From Pseudomonadota bacterium (GTDB lineage: Bacteria > Pseudomonadota > Gammaproteobacteria > Burkholderiales > Burkholderiaceae_B): DNA of 5,581 nucleotides. Of this stretch, positions 1 to 4,164 are shown in pieces. The notes beneath the pieces are model-generated. The model worked only from the letters and a program-made list of their open reading frames with translations, searched no databases and was not told the DNA's origin. The position numbers and the translations under genes are program-made. The stretch is from assembly GCA_023432075.1 (NCBI GenBank), contig JAEYVD010000662.1, positions 1 to 5,581 on the forward strand, given 5' to 3'. Numbering within the stretch: position 1 is the stretch's first letter; every line of letters starts with the position of its first letter.

Positions 1-117
1 TTTGAGCTTCGGCGTATCGACGTGCTGGTGAGCCGTCTGCGCGCCAAGGCGCAAAGCGCGGGCCTGAAGCTGCCGGTGTTGTCGGTGCGCGGCCAGGGCT
101 ACGTGTTCGCGGCCTGA
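1..117 (+). CDS. OmpR/PhoB-family response regulator, C-terminal end (partial)
   Basis: Reading from base 1 gives 38 residues and then TGA at 115-117; the 5' part of the gene lies outside the window. The visible peptide has the end of a winged-helix DNA-binding domain: a recognition-helix pattern RRIDVLVSRLRAKA, then LPVLSVRGQGYVF, which matches the family's 'hhxTVRGxGYxF' wing hairpin before the C-terminus. Members are cytoplasmic transcription factors whose N-terminal receiver domain is phosphorylated on Asp by a histidine kinase. The gene converges on a histidine kinase gene that ends 25 bases downstream on the other strand, so that kinase is a plausible partner. That pairing is inferred from position only, since the receiver domain and the rest of the gene are not visible. 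The family call rests on a short but characteristic tail. Confidence 0.78.
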   Translation, partial: FELRRIDVLVSRLRAKAQSAGLKLPVLSVRGQGYVFAA

Positions 118-127
118 TCCAGGCCGC
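109..127. terminator. Perfect 8-bp stem-loop between convergent genes
   Basis: GCGGCCTG (109-116) and CAGGCCGC (120-127) are exact reverse complements around the three-base loop ATC. The hairpin covers the TGA stop of the response regulator and reaches to within 15 bases of the kinase stop (142-144). A second, overlapping pair, GCAGCC (126-131) with GGCTGC (145-150), could form when transcription comes from the other side. Neither has a clear T-run, so this is not a textbook intrinsic terminator. It may still act as a bidirectional end-stabilising hairpin between colliding transcripts. Confidence 0.4.
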
Positions 128-141
128 AGCCCAGGCGGCGT

Positions 142-1671
142 CTAGGCTGCCGGGCCGTTTGAGGGCAGGGTGACGACAAAGCGCGTGCCCACGCCCACCT
201 TGCTCTGCATGGTCAGCGATCCGCCCTGGCTCTGGCAAATACGCCGGGCCAGATACAGCCCGATGCCCATGCCTTGGGTTTCGCGATGCGCGGACCGCCG
301 AAAGCGCGGCTCGAAGATGCGGGCCTGTTCTTCTTCTTCGATACCAGGGCCGCGGTCCACGACGGCAGCCCAGGTCATGGGCGTTTCGCCGATGCGCGTG
401 TGACCCGTCTCGATCCGCACCGGCTCGTTGGCCGGCGAATACTTGATGGCGTTGTGGATCAGGTTGCGTACGACCACGCTGGTGAGCGGGCGATCGCAAA
501 AGACCGGTTGCGGCGCTTGCGCTTCAAGCACCAGCGCGTGCGCGGTATCTGGCCGCATCGCATTCACCACGTCGCGCACCAGATCGGCCATGTCGGTCTG
601 TTCTCCACGCGGACTCCATGCGTGTTCCTCGAGGCGGTCCTGGTTCAGCAACTGGTCCATCAGTTCGGTCATCCTGCCGACCGACCGGTGAATGCGCGCC
701 AGCCGCGTGTCCACGGTTTCGCCGCTATCGGACAGGATCATATCCAGCGATTGCGCGGCGGCGCTGATCGTGGCGAGCGGAGCGCGCAGCTCGTGCGAGA
801 TCAGCGCGTTCATTTGCCGCTGCGTGTCCAGCGCGCCGGCCAGTTCCGCCAGCCGCAGTTCGCCCTGCGCCAGATGTTCGGCGTCCGAGCCGGCGCCCGT
901 CTTGCGGACGGACGCGGCAAGGTTGGAGGCGTCCAGCGCCAGCCAAACCAACGTGCCCGACACGAGCATCAGCCTAAGCACTTCCATGCCCGCGTCCGCG
1001 GCGTCCGCGCCGCCAGCATGCCAGGCGTCGTGACCGAGGATCCAGGCCGACACGGCATAGGCAAGCATCAGCGTCAGGCTGGCCGCTCGGCCACAGCGCT
1101 GCCGGATCGCACTGGCCAGGAACCAAAGCGCCAACGGCACGCTGAGCGCGGCGCACACGCCAGCTATCGTGGCGGGCAGCACGCCGGATTCGGTTTCGTA
1201 CACAAAGATCAGCGCCAGGGCCGCCACCCCGGACAGCACGATGCTGATCCACCGGCATGCGGCGCCCAATCCGGCCGCAAGGCGCGAACCCTGCAACAGG
1301 GGCGCGGTCAGGGCGAGCAAGGCCGCGTAGGATGCGGCCTGCAGCGCGCCGGGCGGCATCAATTCGGGCAGGGAGCGAAACAGGCCTTCGAGCAGCGCGA
1401 AGATCATGCCCGCCGCGTACACCGCGTTGCGCGTATGCGCCCAGGCCACGCCGCACGCCATCGCGCAGGCGATCGCGACGCCGGCGGTCATGCCGGACTG
1501 CAGGCTGTCGTAGCCGGCATTCAGGCCGTAGGCAAGCGCATAGGCTGGCCAGAAAAGGGTGCACAGCAGCAGGCCGACTCCCGACCAGACGGATGTCCGG
1601 AACAAGCCGGGACGGCTTGGGCGGGGGTGGCGAAAATGCCAGCGGGTGCGAAGAAACAATCCTTCCGTCAA
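142..1671 (-). CDS. Multi-spanning membrane sensor histidine kinase (HisKA-HATPase_c), TTG start
   Basis: This 509-residue protein is an inner-membrane sensor kinase that should autophosphorylate on His293 and pass the phosphate to a response regulator. About eight hydrophobic segments fill residues 28-247 (roughly 28-49, 60-79, 83-101, 109-127, 138-158, 164-187, 196-214, 229-247). No HAMP or PAS domain is obvious; a short helical linker (about 262-288) follows. The HisKA H-box is ISHELRAPL (His293). The ATPase domain has the N-box RNLIHNAIKYSP (Asn407), G1 box DRGPGI (439-444), F-box RIFEPRFRR (451-459) and G2 box GMGIGL (467-472), so it looks catalytically intact. The start is TTG at 1671-1669, overlapping the stop of the upstream LapD-like gene as TTGA. 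The next in-frame Met is residue 61, inside the membrane domain, so the TTG start is favoured. The ligand of the membrane domain is unknown; I do not recognise its family. The convergent response regulator at the left edge is the nearest candidate partner. Confidence 0.93.
   Translation of the reverse strand: MTEGLFLRTRWHFRHPRPSRPGLFRTSVWSGVGLLLCTLFWPAYALAYGLNAGYDSLQSGMTAGVAIACAMACGVAWAHTRNAVYAAGMIFALLEGLFRSLPELMPPGALQAASYAALLALTAPLLQGSRLAAGLGAACRWISIVLSGVAALALIFVYETESGVLPATIAGVCAALSVPLALWFLASAIRQRCGRAASLTLMLAYAVSAWILGHDAWHAGGADAADAGMEVLRLMLVSGTLVWLALDASNLAASVRKTGAGSDAEHLAQGELRLAELAGALDTQRQMNALISHELRAPLATISAAAQSLDMILSDSGETVDTRLARIHRSVGRMTELMDQLLNQDRLEEHAWSPRGEQTDMADLVRDVVNAMRPDTAHALVLEAQAPQPVFCDRPLTSVVVRNLIHNAIKYSPANEPVRIETGHTRIGETPMTWAAVVDRGPGIEEEEQARIFEPRFRRSAHRETQGMGIGLYLARRICQSQGGSLTMQSKVGVGTRFVVTLPSNGPAA
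1668..1671 (-). promoter_or_regulatory. TTGA stop/start overlap coupling the two operon genes
   Basis: On the minus strand the LapD-like gene ends ...CCT AGT TGA (stop at 1670-1668), and the kinase begins TTG ACG GAA GGA (start at 1671-1669). The overlap is four bases. Upstream of the TTG there is no strong Shine-Dalgarno, only GGGTTCCTAG. A rare start codon with a weak ribosome site fits re-initiation by ribosomes finishing the upstream gene, which would tie kinase production to that of the LapD-like protein. Confidence 0.7.
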
Positions 1672-3635
1672 CTAGGAACCCATTGGTGATCGTGCGCGAG
1701 GTCTTGCGCGTGGGCGGAGTTTACGACAGCGCCGCTGATCGCGCGGACGCCGATTCCCTCCAAGATGAGCCGCGTGGCGGCGTCCGGCACGTCGGCGGCA
1801 TGGACTGACATGCCGAGCGTCATCGCGGTGGCGACCACGGTGGCTGCCAGGTGCTGGCTGCCGGGACTTTGGAGCAGTCCGCTGATGAAGCTGCCGCTCA
1901 GTGTCACGTAAGAGACCGGGAATTCGTGCAGGTGCTCCATCGCCCCGAACTGCTGCGACAGCCGCGATACACCGACCCGCCCGCCGGCACCGGTGACGAT
2001 GTCGCAGAGCTGGCGCACGTCGGCGCCTTGTTCGACTAGTCCCGCCGCCTCGACTTCCAGGATCAGCCGGCTCGCCAGCGCGGGCCGGTCGGCGAGCATG
2101 CGTTCCAGGCGCCCGAAAAACGATCCTTGCGCAAGCGTGGCAAGCGACACCGGCACGGTCAAGGCGCCCTCATGCGTGAACAGCCAGTCCAGGCCCAGCC
2201 GAATCGCCTGGATATCGCACTCGGCGGACAGACCCAGGCGCACGGCGGGCGGCATGAAGATCGAGGCAGGCACGGGATCGGTGCCGGACAGATCGTGCAG
2301 CGTCAGGCTGGCCTCGTGCTGCAGCAGCGTGCCGGATAGATCGTGCAAGGGCTGCGCCGACAGGGAAAACCGGTGCTGCTCCAGCGCCGTGATCAGCGCG
2401 TCGTGCCAGCTGTATTCGCCGATGCGGGTGCTGTCGGCGGCCTGGCTCGCCGGCGCGATCTGATCGTCATCGGCGCTTTCGGCGCACATCAGCGCGTGGT
2501 CCAGGCGGGCCAGGATGTCGCTCATGTTGTCGCCCGGCGCGAATGCGGCCATGGCCAGCGCCCAGCGGCACCAGCCGTACTTGTCCATGGGCACGCGCAA
2601 CGACCGCAGTTCGCGGCGCACGCGTTCGGCCAGCACGCTGGCCTGCGGCGCGGAAGTGCGCGGCAGCAGCAGCGCGAAATCCGATCCGCTGATGCGCGCG
2701 ATCAGCGTGCCGGGGCCGCCGAACTCCTGGACCAGCTTGCGCAGGCGGTCCGACGAGGAGCGCAGCCACTGGTCGGTGAAGGCGCGCGACAGGTGCCGGT
2801 TGATCTGCGCCAGGTCGCGTTGCCGGAACATCAGCAGATGGCCACCTGCCTCGTCGGACTTGTCGGCCAGCGCCAGCCGGAACTGGTCGACAAAATGCTT
2901 GCGGTTGGACAGCCGGGAGATGGGATCCCGGTAGATCTCGCTTTGCAGCGATTCGATGCGGGCGTTCTGTTCCTCGACCGTGGCGGCGACGCGGCGCTGC
3001 GCATCGACAAGCGCCTGATCCACCCCGGGCACTTCGCACGAACCGGTCATCGGCGCGTCCGCGCCCGGCGCCAGGGCGCGGACGCGTTCACAGATGTCGC
3101 GGGACGTGCGCGCCTCGATCCAGCGGACCAGGTTCGTCGCGAAGAGGGCCCAAAATGCGGCCGCCGCCAGCACCAGACCAAGCACCCGGACGCCGCCTTG
3201 CCACAAGGTGTCGCGCGCCAGCCGTGCATCGGCCTGCACGGTGAGGACGCCCTTGGCTTGGCCCCCCGGGATGACGAACGGCCGCGAAACCGCGGGCGCC
3301 TCCATGTTCAACCAGGCGGCACGCCAGTCGGGCTCGCGTCCGGTGGCTTGCCCGGTCCGGCGTTCCACGCGGATCGCGTTCCCTTCGTTCGTGATATTGA
3401 CCAGCGAATACAGGCCTTGTCCAAACAGCTGATCGGCAAGCTCGATCTGCTCTCGATGGCTTCCCGTGCTGTGCGACAGCGCCCAGGCGAGCGCGTTGGC
3501 GCCCGTTTCGCTTTGCTGGGCAAGCTGCGTATTCAGATAGCGGTGCGCCGCCAGCATCCCCAGGGCTTGCGCGCCGAGCAGGATGAAGCCGATCAGAAGG
3601 GCAGAGCAGAAAAGCAGCCGGCGTAATGTGGACAT
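1668..3635 (-). CDS. LapD-like membrane protein with degenerate GGDEF and EAL domains
   Basis: A 655-residue inner-membrane protein. Order: TM1 (about 7-30), periplasmic LapD_MoxY_N-type domain (31-148), TM2 (149-171), HAMP-like stretch (172-215), helical linker, GGDEF-like domain (233-388), EAL-like domain (413-642). It resembles LapD of Pseudomonas fluorescens, which binds c-di-GMP through dead enzyme domains and signals to the periplasm. Here GGDEF reads SGSDF (316-320). EAL reads EAS (441-443), the DD pair is S557-R558, the catalytic Lys is T578, EGVE is ADVP (614-617) and the QG Gln is S634. It should therefore make or cleave no c-di-GMP, and even binding is uncertain. By recalled alignment, the LapD residue Trp125 that contacts protease LapG is Gly125 here. 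I chose ATG at 3635 because LapD proteins begin with a similar M-S-x-L-(K/R) segment and AGGAAGGGA lies 11 bases upstream; an in-frame TTG at 3701 would add 22 unlike residues. It is the first gene of an operon with the kinase. A MoxY-like sensor role is the main alternative. Confidence 0.87.
   Translation of the reverse strand: MSTLRRLLFCSALLIGFILLGAQALGMLAAHRYLNTQLAQQSETGANALAWALSHSTGSHREQIELADQLFGQGLYSLVNITNEGNAIRVERRTGQATGREPDWRAAWLNMEAPAVSRPFVIPGGQAKGVLTVQADARLARDTLWQGGVRVLGLVLAAAAFWALFATNLVRWIEARTSRDICERVRALAPGADAPMTGSCEVPGVDQALVDAQRRVAATVEEQNARIESLQSEIYRDPISRLSNRKHFVDQFRLALADKSDEAGGHLLMFRQRDLAQINRHLSRAFTDQWLRSSSDRLRKLVQEFGGPGTLIARISGSDFALLLPRTSAPQASVLAERVRRELRSLRVPMDKYGWCRWALAMAAFAPGDNMSDILARLDHALMCAESADDDQIAPASQAADSTRIGEYSWHDALITALEQHRFSLSAQPLHDLSGTLLQHEASLTLHDLSGTDPVPASIFMPPAVRLGLSAECDIQAIRLGLDWLFTHEGALTVPVSLATLAQGSFFGRLERMLADRPALASRLILEVEAAGLVEQGADVRQLCDIVTGAGGRVGVSRLSQQFGAMEHLHEFPVSYVTLSGSFISGLLQSPGSQHLAATVVATAMTLGMSVHAADVPDAATRLILEGIGVRAISGAVVNSAHAQDLAHDHQWVPS
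2281..2348. repeat. Near-identical 20-bp direct repeat flanking the degenerate EAL motif
   Basis: Bases 2281-2300 and 2329-2348 match at 18 of 20 positions (GTGCCGGA[C/T]AGATCGTGCA[G/A]) and lie 48 bp apart, so the frame is kept. Each copy encodes LHDLSGT in the LapD-like protein, at residues 430-436 and 446-452. The copies sit on either side of the degraded EAL signature EAS (441-443). In ordinary EAL proteins these two stretches are unrelated loops, so the identity looks like a local copying event rather than shared ancestry. Confidence 0.75.
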
Positions 3636-3646
3636 GTACTTGCGAG

Positions 3647-3655
3647 TCCCTTCCT
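3647..3655 (-). promoter_or_regulatory. Ribosome binding site of the LapD-like gene
   Basis: On the minus strand AGGAAGGGA precedes ATG (3635-3633) by 11 bases. The spacing is somewhat long, but this is the only purine-rich Shine-Dalgarno near any in-frame start. It supports ATG 3635 over TTG 3701. Confidence 0.5.
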
Positions 3656-3751
3656 GGGCATACGCGGCAATGGGAGCCGGGGGCGACCAATGCTGCTTCA
3701 ACGGGCATCAGGCGGCAAGGTCGCCTGCGCGGGATAAAAACCTGGATATCA

Positions 3752-3766
3752 AACGTGACACACGTT
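3752..3766. promoter_or_regulatory. Perfect dyad AACGTG-ACA-CACGTT, operator candidate
   Basis: AACGTG (3752-3757) and CACGTT (3761-3766) are exact reverse complements around a three-base centre. The dyad lies 117 bases upstream of the LapD-like ATG, in an AT-rich part of the divergent region. A compact 15-bp dyad suits a dimeric regulator. The regulator is not known, and the hairpin is too short to suggest a terminator. Confidence 0.4.
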
Positions 3767-3835
3767 ACGAAACGCCCGTGGGTGGCTTGGATGCGGTAAT
3801 GGGGGTTGTCACAGAACGCACAGAATATTACGAAA
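3765..3835. repeat. Two copies of TTACGAAA 63 bp apart
   Basis: TTACGAAA occurs at 3765-3772 and 3828-3835. The centre-to-centre distance of 63 bp is six turns at 10.5 bp, so both copies would face the same side of the DNA. A related inverted form, TTTCGTT, lies at 3868-3874. The first copy overlaps the right end of the dyad. A chance match is possible for an 8-mer, although the local setting makes a binding-site role reasonable. Confidence 0.35.
3810..3825. repeat. Tandem CACAGAA heptamers with 9-bp period
   Basis: CACAGAA is found at 3810-3816 and 3819-3825, with two bases between the copies. Tandem heptamers are the usual form of OmpR/PhoB-family binding sites, although those normally repeat every 10-11 bp rather than 9. 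The left-edge regulator belongs to that family, so autologous control is conceivable but unproven. Confidence 0.35.
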
Positions 3836-3890
3836 TCCTCGGTCATATCAGACAAGGTGTGTAATTATTTCGTTCGTGAGAATGGCCCGG

Positions 3891-3919
3891 TTGAGAACTA
3901 TTGAGACACTGCGTATTAA
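3891..3919 (+). promoter_or_regulatory. Possible distal sigma70-like promoter
   Basis: TTGAGA (3891-3896, five of six to the -35 consensus) is followed after 17 bases by TATTAA (3914-3919, four of six to the -10 consensus). TTGAGA is repeated at 3901-3906, giving a 10-bp tandem. If used, it would give the phosphodiesterase mRNA a 5' leader of about 240 bases. The match is moderate, and the stretch is AT-rich, which raises chance hits. Confidence 0.22.
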
Positions 3920-4074
3920 TTTTTCGGGTCGCGGTGTCGTAGATGGGTCGAGGCATGGCGAAAGGACCGGCCAGCGACCGCCTTCCAGGGCCCCGTCATG
4001 ACCGCTGCGAGCAACATAGGATCCAAAGAAAGTCAGGAGAAAGGGGCGCGTTGCCTCCGAAATGTGGCGTTTTT

Positions 4075-4101
4075 TTGCGAAAACAATGCATAATTTAAAA
4101 T
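4075..4101 (+). promoter_or_regulatory. Possible proximal promoter of the phosphodiesterase gene
   Basis: TTGCGA (4075-4080, four of six) and TAAAAT (4096-4101, five of six) are separated by 15 bases, shorter than the ideal 17. A start near 4108 would begin the transcript exactly at the leader hairpin. This would leave the ATG at 4102 upstream of the RNA and so favour the GTG start at 4165. Confidence 0.3.
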
Positions 4102-4108
4102 ATGTTAC

Positions 4109-4147
4109 AGCCCCCGGGCCCGTGGTCGGGCCGCAACGCCGGGGGCT
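4109..4147 (+). promoter_or_regulatory. GC-rich leader hairpin with alternative pairing over the ribosome site
   Basis: AGCCCCCG (4109-4116) pairs with CGGGGGCT (4140-4147). Nested inside, GGCCCG (4117-4122) pairs with CGGGCC (4127-4132) around the loop TGGT, leaving a seven-base bulge at 4133-4139. GGGGGCT recurs at 4156-4162, and that copy contains the Shine-Dalgarno AGGGGG (4155-4160) four bases before GTG 4165. AGCCCCC (4109-4115) can therefore pair with either copy. One fold leaves the ribosome site open; the other buries it. No known riboswitch class was recognised. Confidence 0.45.
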
Positions 4148-4154
4148 TATGGAT

Positions 4155-4160
4155 AGGGGG
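4155..4160 (+). promoter_or_regulatory. Ribosome binding site deciding the GTG start
   Basis: AGGGGG precedes GTG 4165 by four bases (CTCC). No comparable purine tract precedes the in-frame ATG at 4102, whose upstream sequence is AATTTAAAAT. This favours the GTG. Confidence 0.5.
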
Positions 4161-4164
4161 CTCC

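Larger units (their letters stand above)
3636..4164. promoter_or_regulatory. Divergent intergenic regulatory region
   Basis: About 530 bp separate the divergent LapD-like and phosphodiesterase starts. No convincing protein gene lies here; the long minus-strand frame across 3088-3855 is a shadow of the LapD-like gene. The region is clearly richer in A+T than its neighbours at about 3730-3930 and 4060-4107, as expected of promoters. It carries a 15-bp dyad, two pairs of short direct repeats, a tandem TTGAGA and a GC-rich leader hairpin, each listed separately. I found no strong sigma70 promoter for the minus-strand operon and no sigma54 box. Confidence 0.65.

Noticed and set aside
274..1689. 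471-residue plus-strand open frame antisense to the kinase
   Set aside because: Its peptide is rich in Arg, Gly, Gln and His with no domain pattern, as expected for the opposite strand of a high-GC gene; the minus-strand kinase motifs are unambiguous.
2343..3626. 427-residue plus-strand open frame antisense to the LapD-like gene
   Set aside because: Low-complexity Arg/Gln/Gly/Ala composition and no start signal; a shadow of the real gene.
3636..3701. 22-residue N-terminal extension of the LapD-like protein from TTG 3701
   Set aside because: It lacks a Shine-Dalgarno, uses a rare start and adds residues unlike the LapD N-terminus, which begins at the equivalent of ATG 3635.
3800..3835. Promoter TTGTCA ... 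TATTAC on the plus strand
   Set aside because: The boxes match moderately, but the spacer is only 14 bases, too short for a normal sigma70 promoter.
3088..3855. 255-residue minus-strand frame starting MSDMTEDF, reaching into the intergenic region
   Set aside because: Most of it lies in another frame of the LapD-like gene and becomes Arg/Pro/Ala-rich there. Its first 60 or so residues in the intergenic part show no recognisable domain and no clear ribosome site.
4102..4164. ATG 4102 start for the phosphodiesterase
   Set aside because: It would translate the hairpin into a Pro/Gly-rich leader, has no ribosome site and may lie upstream of the RNA start; GTG 4165 has AGGGGG at suitable spacing.
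4062..4164. c-di-GMP (GEMM) riboswitch in the phosphodiesterase leader
   Set aside because: The leader is short and shows none of the conserved GEMM core or tetraloop-receptor pattern; only the competing GGGGGCT hairpins are supported.
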